This document shows, piece after piece, positions 11,123-21,816 of a DNA stretch of 64,000 nucleotides (its first letter is position 1; every line of letters begins with the position of its first letter). Made by a program: the position numbers and the translations under genes. The DNA lies in the NCBI GenBank assembly GCA_963931865.1, contig OZ007506.1:6899393-6963392 (forward strand), in the 5' to 3' direction. The notes beneath the pieces are model-generated. The model saw only the letters and a list, made by a program, of their open reading frames with translations, was not told the DNA's origin and made no database searches. Source of the DNA: Axinella damicornis. Lineage: Eukaryota > Porifera > Demospongiae > Axinellida > Axinellidae.

Positions 11123-12572
11123 ACCCTTCAAAAAAGTTTAATGATACAATAACATTGTCATGTTGGTAGGCCCTGTGATTCTGTAGGTCTATTGCTTGTA
11201 CAATCATGTAGTAGGTGTTTTCTAAACTAATGCTGTGTCTTATAGTGAAAGAAGAAAGCACAGACTTGGATTATTATTTATTCTTCACGAACAATATAAT
11301 TATGCTTTGTTTTGATGTAAATCAGTTCACTGCAGTATTTTGTCACTAAGAAATGTTTCACATGCACTTCCTCTAAAGACCACTGTTCGTGTATGCTGTT
11401 GCAACTGGCTCGCTATAACGTATCCCAGCTCTGGTGGTATACCCTATCAGCCATTTTCAATATTCTGAGGCTCAGGGCAGAGCTCTGGGCTCATGAGAGC
11501 CGCGGTTTGGAATCTATAGCCTTACTAAGTCTTGATAACAACATTTCTATTGAAAAGTGCTATAACTAAATACCCTTTTAGTACGGGGTTTTGATCTGTA
11601 ACTAATACATACTGAAAACCGCAAACTAAACTTACTAACAGTATATACAGTGTTTGGTTCGCTCAAACAACTAAAAGTAGTACAGTGAATTTCTTTTAGT
11701 TCTGCATATAATCCAAAAACCAACTAATATAATACTCTGGTAGCCATACTAAAACAACACTATGTAACACATGCACCACCAAACGTCATCTATACACCAA
11801 AGATTTTATAGGCTTCTGCTCTGTTCAACAGTATAATTAACTGTTGACAGTTTATTATAGTTCCACCCATTTGCATTCCAATTGATCGCAGAACGGAAAT
11901 TTAGGCTTGTGCTGAATTAAATTATAATTTTCTGCATGAAAAGGAACCATTGGGACACATTATAGTGTGTGCGTTGGCTGTTCATACTAATTAAAGTCAG
12001 TCCACCTAGGGAACGAAGGAATGAGGCTACACAGTGCATGCTGGAGGACCAGGAATGAGGCTAAGTGCACACAGGAGGGAGCTGCATGGGAATGAGGCTA
12101 GCTTAGCCTATTGTACGTATAAGTACATGCAGGGCTGGGAATGAGGCCAGCTTGCAGGAGAGGGACCTGGGAATGAGGATAGTGCAAGAGGGTGCTGGGA
12201 ATGAGGCTAGCCTGCAGGAGTGAGCTGGGAATGAGGATAGTACATGCTGGATGGAGCTAGGAGGATAGTGCATCCGGGAGTGCAGGAATGAGGATAATGC
12301 ATGCAGGAGGGCTGGAGCTGGCTAGTGCCTGCGGGAGGGAGCTGGGAATGAGGATAGTACGTGCAGGAGGGAGCTGGGGAATGATCGAGGATATAGTGCA
12401 TGCAGGAATATGTAACAATCTTTCCCATACCGCCAGAAGTGCAATGATATTATATTCACGCTCTACAAACAAAACATGTTACCACAGGTAAAACATGGAG
12501 AATCTCCACTTCTGAATCCCGAAGTGTGTTACAAAAATCTGAAGTACTGTACAAACACATGGAACATAGTAA
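11123..12572. other. Convergent intergenic region
   Basis: The plus-strand hydrolase and the minus-strand dioxygenase end towards each other here. No gene is seen. Between about 12000 and 12410 there is a degenerate array of GGGAATGAGGCTAG-like units, related to the ends of the TAGCCTC foldback family. Confidence 0.6.
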
Positions 12573-15500
12573 TTATTTCTCAGTTCGTGGGAATGCCTCC
12601 ATTCTCTTGAGAGCATCAGTGTGTTTGTTGTGATGGACTATCTTCCACCTCCTCATCCACGGACCGTGGATTGTGGTGTCAAACTCATCTTCGCTTGCCT
12701 GGCCCATCTCTTTTTCTTGTAATACCGTGCGATTAAGATCTGCAAAGTTCTCCCAGTCAATTTGGTAGTTTGGATCGTCAGCCTTTCGCATGGTGACACA
12801 TTCCTTCAGACCATAAAACCCAGGTGACCTATTTGGATTCTGCCAGCGCAGGTCGACGCTCCAACGTACCTTGTTGGAATAATTCTCCAGACTGCGGTGG
12901 GGGATGGCGTTGTTCAGAAACAGAATACCGCCAAAGGGGACTTCACAAGTGACAATGTCATGATTGAGGTTTACTCCAAGCGTCTTCTCCATCTCCTTCT
13001 CATCCAGGTCGACGTACCATGTTCCTCCTGCACAGCAGGTGTGTGTTGCTGTCATACCACGCCTGTGCCCTCCTGACACCACCTACACACACACACGGGG
13101 TTAAAGGTCAAAGAAGGGTCACAGGCATTGACTGGCAATAAAAATTGCAACTGAGAAAGAGGTGAAGCAGTAAAGGGCCTCCATCAAGGGTTATATATCA
13201 GAGGCGTGATGAAAATACACACAGAAGTGACCCCCTCAACCCCTCACATTTTTCCCCCCAACTGCTTGCCTGCATGCATCCATTCACAGTATTGGCATCA
13301 ATGAGTGGCACCCATGCCGTGGGTTGGAGCGTGTGTAGGGCAGAGGGGTCCAGGTAGGCGTTGTCCTGGTGCCAAGGGACTGTCATCTGCTCGTTGTTGG
13401 GGGTCTTGGCACGTAGGTTCCACACAGGGTGGCCTGTGAGCAAAGTGGCAGCTAGTGCTGGTGTGAAATCTAATCACATTTAAACACACACCACAGGAAT
13501 TACAGCTAACACATTAGTACCAGCTACCCACTGCTCAATGTTCAATAATTGTATCAACAGACGGCCAGATAGCATTGTTTTCAGCTCTGCTCCCACCATG
13601 AGAACGAAGCTATATTATTGTTCTCAGCTTTGGGAGAAGATTTGGGGGGGCATCACTGCTGTTCTAACAGATATTGCCAAAGGTGTCTGTAACCAGCTGC
13701 AGAGAAGCTACAGTGGCCAGACTGTTCCAAACATTTCAGGATACCAAGCAAACCATGCAGCTGCAGGGCCCAGACCTGCCAGCAGGTGTTAAGTTAGTTT
13801 GAGCACTAGCACCTTGCTAGTTGGTACTCATGGTACACGTAGAACTTCCAACTTGGATATTACTTCTCTTCTAGTTGCTCTGCAGTAGAGAACTGCTACC
13901 TTCCATTAGCTTGCATGGCTTGTATGCACCCCTCACAGTCAAACACTTCGAAGGCAGTCATACCACGTCTCATTCCCAGACCTTTCATCCAGCATGTATA
14001 TTGCTTCCGGTATAACACAAGCGATCCACGCTGGTTGGTTGGGTCTGGGACCAAGACTGGTCATACCAATATTTAACTATCCTGCTGCAGTAATCTACAA
14101 CATACCTGCAATATCAGGTCCAATAAATTGCTCCACAACATTGAGTAGCCTCTGGTTGGACCACAGACCTCGAAACCCAGGAGGCAGGTATCCCATCACT
14201 GTAACCAGCACAGCTGAGCCCTTGAACTGCTCCTCAATCAGTGCAATTCGTTTGTAGAAACCAGCTTTCTCACACTTGTCCTTGATCTTGCCTGGACATT
14301 GGGATTGGGGCGGAAGGGGGGAGGAGCTTAAAGGGCAAATGTCTTAACTTCAAATGTTTGCAACTCAGGGACAAAGAGCTTACCAGCTTGATAGAGTTTG
14401 TTGGCAATGATGTCGACACATTCCTCCACAGCCCTGATGGCAGGCTGCATCTCATCCATTGTGAAGAAGGAGGGGACAACAACATACCCCTTGTCAAAAT
14501 ATTGGTCCACCTGGGGAGATGAGAAGGAGGGGGGGATAAACATGATAGAGAAGGGAAACAGGATAGGTAGAGAGGAATTGCAGAGTTACAAACTTGGCTT
14601 CATACCCAGGTCTCCCTACTTTGTTCTCTTCAGCTGCTGACTCAGTTCAGTTGGTCATTACTGAAAGGGCTAAAGCGAGCTAGCCATGCAAATAGCTACA
14701 GTGTAAATGGTGGAGCTAGTAATGCAAATAGCTTGTTGCAAATGTTGTAATTCCTCAACAGATAGTGCTATGGGATGCAGTGCGGGATTTATGATTAGCG
14801 TAGTTATGGATCACTGGCCATCAGGCTCTATTGCCGGCTCACATACCTGCCACTGTTCAAGTTGTCCGGGCTTCTTCTCCATTGGCTGGGGTGGATGGAC
14901 AGTATACACCTCTGGTGCTGCGTCTGTGGCCAAAGAACAGAATCCATGTGACCTTGGAATCACTCTCTTTCAGGTGGAAACACCTTCAGGAATACACATA
15001 CTGCTAGGGTAGAACTCAGTAGACGTGCAATGTTCACCAAAGCTATAGGAGAAAGAATGGAGGCCATAGCCACATGCTGCATGCAAATAGACAGACTACC
15101 TAGTCAATCTCTTACCATGGAAAAACTAAGCCCACCATCAGCATTAAATTCAGAACAATCACATTGGCCATACAGATGGCTAACTTAAACATGGTTGCTG
15201 CTTCAGAATAATGAAGGAGTACTCTAAAGAAGTAAGACATAGCCTGGTTCCCAGGCTTCCGCCCAGATTTTTTATCTCACACCCATGGAGGCTGCGAGAT
15301 AGAATAAGACAACCTGCAAAGGCAACTGGGCCCGGTCATCTCGCTGACAATCTTGGGAACATCTGTGCTGCAAATATCACATTACCATGTGCAGCAAACT
15401 AGAAGTCTAATTACACCACAACCCTTAGTGCATGCAATTATTCTTCTCACTTCTTTACCTTTGCTAATTATTCTGGCATAATTATCTCTAGTCTCGGTCC

Positions 15501-17111
15501 CAGACCCAAACCAACCCCAGCGCAGATCGCTTCCAGTATCACGCGTGCTTGGGTCTGGGGCCGAGACTAAACTATCTCAGGCCTACTAGTTGTGACTACT
15601 GTACTTTATATGGAAGTGTTTGGGCTTGGCAAGCACATGTAAACTGTAGACGTAGAATATCTGCCTTTAATTATAATCCAATCACAAGTTTATGGTTAGT
15701 GTGCTGCAATGTATACAAAAATAGTGGGTTTGCTCCCGCTCAAACACATTGTTACCCCGTGCGCATGCGCAGCAGGGGGTAGAGTGATCGGTTTGTCTGT
15801 CAGTCTGTCTGTCCATAGATGTAGAGCGGTTTGAACAGTGAAGGCCTTGTTGAAGGCTTATTTCAGGATAGAAGTGACAGGATTCAGAAAATACTAGCGT
15901 CTACGTAACTCACAGACCAGAGATCTACTCGAGAGGCTGAGAAAAGCTGCGTGAAAGTCGTGCTTCTAATTTATACAACTTGACTACACCCTATTTCTAA
16001 CATTACTGCCACAACTTACGGTATCTCATTCTGCATGCTGATATCGCTGTAAATCGTGGCCTAGCTAGATCATCGTGCATGCTGTACGAATAATCGGTGG
16101 TAGGCCTATAGCTGTCAAGTCAAAGTAGTGCACGGGGTACGTGCTCTGCTGAGCACCTCTAGTTCAGTAGTTTACAGGCTAGCATCATGTGAGTACTAAT
16201 TGGGGGAAGCCCGAGCGAGCCCCACATAGATGTATAGTACGTGAGCCACATCTGTCTGCCTGTCTGTCTACAGAAATAGTTTATCTGTCTGTACATGTAT
16301 GATCATATATATGCCTTACTGTAAATACATGTACACACTTCCGCAAATAGACGAACGTTTTCTTGCGTCATGGCAATTAACAAGTGTAATGGTAAAATCT
16401 CTCAGTGACACGAATCATGAACAGCCTACCTCTTCATGATCAGTGGCCACAACATGGACGGAGACCACTCACAGACCTGTCTCCTCAACCAGTGCAATGG
16501 ATATACGTACTGTGATTGGCACACCACATGGCAACACAGACGGCAACAGGGTTCATCTGTTGATGCCATCCATGTATATATCAGCCTGACAAGTGTGCAG
16601 AATGCGTAGCTATATAGTGCATGCTAGGCTAGTGGCCTGACTCACATTTCAGTCTGAGTGACATGCCTGCTAGACAAGACTGATGACACACGGTGTGCTG
16701 GACTGGTGGGGCACATAGGTTGTCAATGGCCTGTCAGCCTGACTCACAGTAGTCTCGCGGGGCCAGACCCACACGGTGGGTCTGGCCCCGCGAGACTAGA
16801 CTCACAGTTCCAGCGGTTTTCGCATGTAGCTAGCTACATTCAGGTTGGTCTGTGTCCCAAGCTATTGCCATGCTCAGTCACTTATTTAGCTCAGTGATGA
16901 CAGTCATGCATGTGCATGCAACTGCTCCATGCTCAGCACCTGCAGGTTCGCCCGACAAAGTCGTAGTCAACACTTGAAGTTGAACAAAATAATTGGTACC
17001 TGCAGCAGCCGAGTGTTGGCCCCGCCCCCACAATGCTCTGTGCATGTCACGCAACTGAACAGGACGGAAGCGACACGCCAGACTCCTCAGGATTTTCGGC
17101 AGAGACGCCAT
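12573..17111 (-). CDS. Phytanoyl-CoA dioxygenase (PhyH) family protein, copy A
   Basis: Six exons on the minus strand: 17000-17111, 14847-14923, 14384-14510, 14106-14291, 13270-13433 and 12573-13082. They sum to 1176 nt, giving 391 aa. PhyH proteins are Fe(II)/2-oxoglutarate-dependent oxygenases. The iron-binding HxD is visible in VPWHQDNAYLD and the distal His plus co-substrate Arg in IPHRSLENYSNKVRWSVDLR. The start is ATG at 17111, because MASL..ILR is shared with copy B; an upstream in-frame TTG is not. The first ~35 residues are Arg-rich with few acidic residues, consistent with a mitochondrial presequence (inference). Intron 5 begins GC rather than GT. No frame damage is seen. The substrate is unknown; family members hydroxylate phytanoyl-CoA and other molecules. 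Confidence 0.92.
15489..15569. mobile_element. 81-bp foldback MITE, TAGTCTCG family
   Basis: The ends TAGTCTCGGTCCCAGACCC and GGTCTGGGGCCGAGACTA are inverted. Flanks AATTATCTC (15480-15488) and AACTATCTC (15570-15578) are a 9-bp duplication with one change. Confidence 0.8.
16750..16798. mobile_element. 49-bp perfect palindromic MITE with 9-bp duplication
   Basis: TAGTCTCGCGGGGCCAGACC pairs perfectly with the right half through to CGAGACTA. GACTCACAG flanks it on both sides (16741-16749 and 16799-16807). It is one of the smallest elements in the window that still carries clear insertion hallmarks. Confidence 0.9.
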
Positions 17112-17659
17112 TGTTCCAGAACTGGCCAAAGAACACCGAACGCAGACTCTCTGCTCTCTAGGGTTGTTGAACCCTTATCCTTGATTAGCGATTAGCAAAT
17201 CAACACTTGCGCAATTGCACAAAAGACATTACCCAACATAATGACGTGCTAGTAATCAAGGTCACATGGTCAGTGCATGTGTAGAGTTGTATTATTCATC
17301 CCACAGCAATAATTAACCATCCCCATTATTGGGGATAAGAACTCAGACACCGGTATCATGTGAAAATCTATCCCCCCACCCCCCCCAAATTCTAGGGCCC
17401 CTGGCCCAGTACTACATGTATGCAACATGTGAAGCAGCTCTATGACTTACGTAGGTAGGAAGTTGACGATATCAAATCCATTAAAATTCATAAACAAAGC
17501 AAGAACATGCTGACAGAAACTTCATAAAATAATTATAGCTAGTGGTACAAAAAGTAATATGAAAAGCTTGAGGTGCTTCATCTCTGCACATACATCAGAT
17601 ATACACACTTTCTACATCAACAACACAAGAATATATATAATCGTCACGAGTTTCTCAGC
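17112..17659. other. Spacer between the two dioxygenase copies
   Basis: It runs from the start of copy A to the 3' end of copy B, in head-to-tail orientation. No gene is seen. The copy A promoter should lie just to the right of 17111; no clear TATA box was found there. Confidence 0.5.
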
Positions 17660-20600
17660 TCATGGTTTCCTGTGGGAATGCCATGAACTTCCCATTGTCT
17701 TGAGAGCATCAGTGTGTTTGTTGTGATGGACTATCTTCCACCTCCTCATCCACGGACCGTGGATCGTGGTGTCAAACTCTCCTTCGCTAACCTGGCCCAT
17801 CTCTTCTGCTTGTATTATCTGGCGATCAAGAGTTGCAAAGTTCTCCCAGTCAATTTGGTAATTAGGATCGTCAGCCTTTCGCATGGTGACACATTCCTTC
17901 AGACCATAAAACCCAGGTGACTTATTTGGATTCTGCCAGCGCAGGTCGAGGCTCCAACGTACCTTGTTGGAATAATTCTCCAGACTGCGGTGGGGGATGG
18001 CGTTGTTCAGAAAGAGAATACCGCCAAAGGGTACTTCACAAGTGACAATGTCATGACTGAGGTTTACTCCAAGCGCCTTCTCCATCTCCTTCCCATCCAG
18101 GTCGACGTACCATGTTCCTCCCGCACAGCAGGTGTGTGTTGCTGTCATACCACGCCTGTGCCCTCCTGACACCACCTACAAACATACACACAGGGGTCAA
18201 AGGTGAAAGAGGGGTCACAAGACCCATTGATTAGCAAATAGCAATACACTGTACATGGAGTGGGACTACCACACATCTCTCTTCACAACACCACCTTGTG
18301 AAATGAAGGGCCTCAATCAAGGGTTTATATGGGAGCAGTAAAAAACTGTCACGGCTGCTTTTCAGGCGGTTGAAATTTTCTTAATATCCATCACAACTGT
18401 AACAAGAGGTGACCAGTAGGCCCTCACCCTGCTGCTGTGTTTTGCTGAATGCTGGACGTGGACTGTGCAAATTAAAATGATGACATCATTGGGACTACTG
18501 TACAATTTAACTCGAATCCTCAACGAAATACAAGCCTTTTTGTCACCTATCAATCAAGCACAGAAATGCTTGCATTTGCATTGCAGTACTCTGAATGGAA
18601 AGGTGGCTCCCAAGATGGCCTGACGCACTGCATCTACCCAAAAATTTGATGAGTGACAACACACACACACACACACACACCGATTACCTACATGTAAACT
18701 CCCCCCGCACATTTTTCCCCAACTGCTTGCCTGCATGCATCCATTCTCAACATTGGCATCAATGAGTGGCACCCATGCCGTGGGTTGGAGGGTATGTAGG
18801 GCAGAGGGGTCCAGGTAGGCATTGTCCTGGTGCCAAGGAACTGTTGTCTGCTCATTGCTGGGGGTTTTGGTGCGAAGGTTCCACACAGGGTGGCCTGAAG
18901 AATAGAGTACAGCAGCTGTGCTGATAAATTACTCCCGTTCCCAGTCCCACGCCCAAGCTACTCCCATCCCACAGCACATTTACATATACACCTTACAGCT
19001 GCCTCCCCTAAACGAAAACACATAAGGATCAGCTTCCCCCTGTATCAACAGAGGACCAGCTAGATTCGTCCCCTGATTTTGATCCTCTAGCACTTACTGT
19101 GTACCTAGCCTCGTTCCCTGGCGCTCAGTAATTACCGAGTGCCTGGGAACGAGGCTACTGTGTACCATGTACCTGCGATATCAGGTCCAATAAATTGTTC
19201 CACAACATTGAGCAGCCTCTGGTTGGACCACAGACCTCGAAACCCAGGAGGCAGGTATCCCAACTTGTGAAGCAACACAGCTGAGCCCTTGAACTGCTTC
19301 TCGATTAGCGTAAGTCGTTGATAGAACCCAGCTTTCTCACACTTATCCTTGATTTTACCTGGGCATGGAAGATGGAACTGGAGTAAAGGTAAGCATTTAA
19401 TTTTCACCTCCAAGCCATTTCAGCAAGAGGCTGGTCTCCCAAAGGGAGGGAAGGGGTAAAGAAACCACACCAGCAACAAGTGACATTCGAACCTGGGGAC
19501 ATTTGGCAACTTCAAATGCATGTTAGTCATGAATACACGGGACTAATGCAGTGAATCAACCCATCCGTTCCATCCCTCCTAATCCCACCCCCTCCTACCA
19601 GCTCGATAGAGTTTGTTGGCAATGATGTCGACACATTCCTCCACAGCCCTGATGGCAGGCTGCATCTCCTCCATCGTGAAGAAGGAGGGGACAACAACAT
19701 ACCCCTTGTCAAAATATTGGTCCACCTGGGGAAATGGGAAGGAGAAGGGGGATGTAGAAAGAGAATAGAGAAGGGAAGGAAGTATAAAACATAGTAGAGC
19801 AGGAAAGAAAGAGGAAGAACAAGACTGAAGTTGCAAAATGACCCCTATTTACATTGTGCAATACGTCAGCTAAACTTTAAGGGGAAGTCAGAAAACATAA
19901 ATCATAATGTTCGCAACACACAGACTCAACAATGTGGCCATAGTAAAAGCTTCCTCCTTTTTATTTTGATTGTGGGTATTCAAGGCATACAGTATGTCTT
20001 GCAATGTCATAACCAAATCAGAAGTAACAATAGGAGGCCACTGAACGCTATGCAGGGTTTCCTCCGAGAAGCTCAGTGCTCAGAATTGGCATGTAAGTAT
20101 GCGTAGGTATGCATAGGTATGCGTGGTATGCATACCTCAACCTCTTAGTTACTACTGTACTGTTGTCATGTGCAACTGCACATTTCAACTCTGCCAACTG
20201 TGTAACAGCATTAATAAAGCCTGCTTGTAGAACAATTATTGTCAAAATATTTTCCGCCGATTGGAGTGTACAGCCCAGAAAATAGAAGCCTCCATTTGAA
20301 CTTTGATGGTTTGGTACCATCAGCTTAGCCTCGTACCCAGGCCTACACGCAGAACGTGGAAGAGGGCCTGGTGACACTTGGCAAAATTCCCGTATGTGCA
20401 CAGTCAGCATAACTGCGTAAGCGATTACAATCCTTACTTGGATGCCTTCAAAATCACGCGGAAGGTAGCTGTTGGTGATGGCTAAGTAGAAATTCCTCGC
20501 CAAGGAGCGACCAGAGGTGAGTCTTGAAGGCTAGAACAGTGGTTCTATCAAGCGGCTACACTTTTCACGGGGTAAAGAATGTAATTACTACGCAATAATT

Positions 20601-21816
20601 GGCAATGGACGAACGTGATTTGCCTACCTGAAATTAAGACTGCTGAGCTCATCATATACAGGTATTTTGCCAAGTGTCACCACGTCACACTGTCCTTCCT
20701 CGCGGAAGGACAGTGTGACTACTGGAAGGAGTGGGCGAAAGTCTGGGCAATCAAAGACTGCCCTACTTCTAGAAATAGATTTAGCACAGTAATGGATCAC
20801 TACTGTAGTCGCGCGTTATTAGGAGCAGCAATTTATAGGGACATATTCACTGTTAGGCGAGGTTCAATTCTTGTCCAACCTACTTGCTGTTAAGCGCTGA
20901 AATCTTCTAGAAACTCTGCCATTTTCAGAGTGGTAAAAGTTGTAAATCGAATTGAAGCGCACTTCCTATTCGAGGAATGTCATTCGGTTTTAAGCGCATC
21001 TCGTTTATAGGTTCAAATTTGCTTCCCGTGGAGATAATTAGGCACATACGCCTAATAACACGCGACTGCTATATACCTGCCACTGTTCCAGCTGTCCGGG
21101 CTTCTTCTCCATTGGCTGGGGTGGACAAACAGTATACACCTCTGGTGCTGCGTCTGTGGCTGAAGAGATCCATGTGACCTCAATTACGGTTAGCAAAAGA
21201 AACATGTATATACATTTGCTTCATCCTGGATCATGGAGCAGATGTAGCCTCGTTTCCGGGAAGGAGGCTAGGAGCAGATGTAGCAGGCTACTAGCAGACA
21301 CAGATATGACTGTATAATCTGTCTTATGCATCACCCCTACAAGCACTTGCCGATGTCATTTGATACTTGTACAATTCCTGACTCTATGTTCAATTGTTAA
21401 TACGATTGGCGCACAGCATATAGTAACAAAGATGGCGAGAGAGAGTACTCTTCATCTGTTGATGCCACACGGCGGAGCACGAGTCTGGTTCCGAGACTAC
21501 CTGTATCTACCAGGTAGCGGCTGACTCACATTTCCACATTTCAGTCTGAGTGACATGCCTGCTAGACAGAGCACAGTACAGTGTGCTGAACCAGTGGGCA
21601 GCATGCATATTACATGAAAGTTGTGTGTGATGGGACAGCTATATAAATTATACACTTCTTCAGCTACTCAGGATGAGAGTCATGCTCATGCAACTGCTCC
21701 ATGTTCTGCATCATACCCGCAGCAGTATGCTGGCCCCGCCCCCACACGGCTCTGTGCAACTGCATTCGATGGAAGCGACCCATAGGTCTCCTCAGGATTC
21801 TCGACAGAGACGCCAT
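17660..21816 (-). CDS. Phytanoyl-CoA dioxygenase (PhyH) family protein, copy B
   Basis: Six exons on the minus strand: 21717-21816, 21077-21153, 19599-19725, 19173-19358, 18731-18894 and 17660-18175. They sum to 1170 nt, giving 389 aa. Exons 2-5 have exactly the lengths of copy A (77, 127, 186, 164 nt) and all intron positions match, so this is a tandem duplication. The iron ligands (WHQDNAYLD and PHRSLENY) and the Arg-containing RWSLDLRW are conserved. Differences cluster in the N-terminal leader and in the C-terminal tail (copy A ends EAFPRTEK, copy B ends SWHSHRKP). The GC donor of intron 5 is also conserved. Both copies look functional. Divergence is largest in the introns, where different MITEs have inserted. 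Confidence 0.92.
18901..19172 (-). other. Intron 4 of dioxygenase copy B, carrying a foldback MITE
   Basis: Intron between exons 4 and 5. It contains the 52-bp element at 19106-19157, only 16 nt from the exon 4 donor, and nothing else recognisable. Confidence 0.6.
19106..19157. mobile_element. 52-bp foldback MITE, TAGCCTCG family, perfect 9-bp duplication
   Basis: TAGCCTCGTTCCCTGGC and GCCTGGGAACGAGGCTA are inverted ends around an 18-bp loop. CTGTGTACC flanks it at 19097-19105 and 19158-19166. Copy A has no equivalent insertion at this place, so it landed after the gene duplication or was lost from copy A. Confidence 0.9.
20685..20718. other. Perfect 15-bp stem hairpin
   Basis: TCACACTGTCCTTCC and GGAAGGACAGTGTGA are separated by TCGC. 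It lies in intron 2 of dioxygenase copy B and is probably the core of a decayed MITE. It does not look like a terminator in this eukaryotic context. Confidence 0.6.
20835..21065. mobile_element. MITE-like dispersed repeat, copy 1
   Basis: A segment containing TTCACTGTTAGGCG, TCTAGAAACTCTGCCATT and GAAGCGCACTTCC recurs in reverse orientation at about 40730-40890 and partly at 22436-22535. No target duplication was resolved. It is non-coding and lies in an intron of copy B. Confidence 0.6.

Larger units (their letters stand above)
14924..16999 (-). other. First intron of dioxygenase copy A
   Basis: This 2.1-kb intron contains two foldback MITEs (15489-15569 and 16750-16798), a partial TAGCCTGGTTCCCAGGC end near 15241, and CTGTCTGT microsatellite around 15795-15810 and 16250-16300. 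No coding exon is seen. Confidence 0.6.

Noticed and set aside
17112..17129. Upstream in-frame start for dioxygenase copy A at 17129
   Set aside because: The codon there is TTG, not ATG, and the extra residues have no counterpart in copy B.
20685..20718. Rho-independent terminator
   Set aside because: The perfect stem lacks a T-run and lies in an intron of an animal gene.
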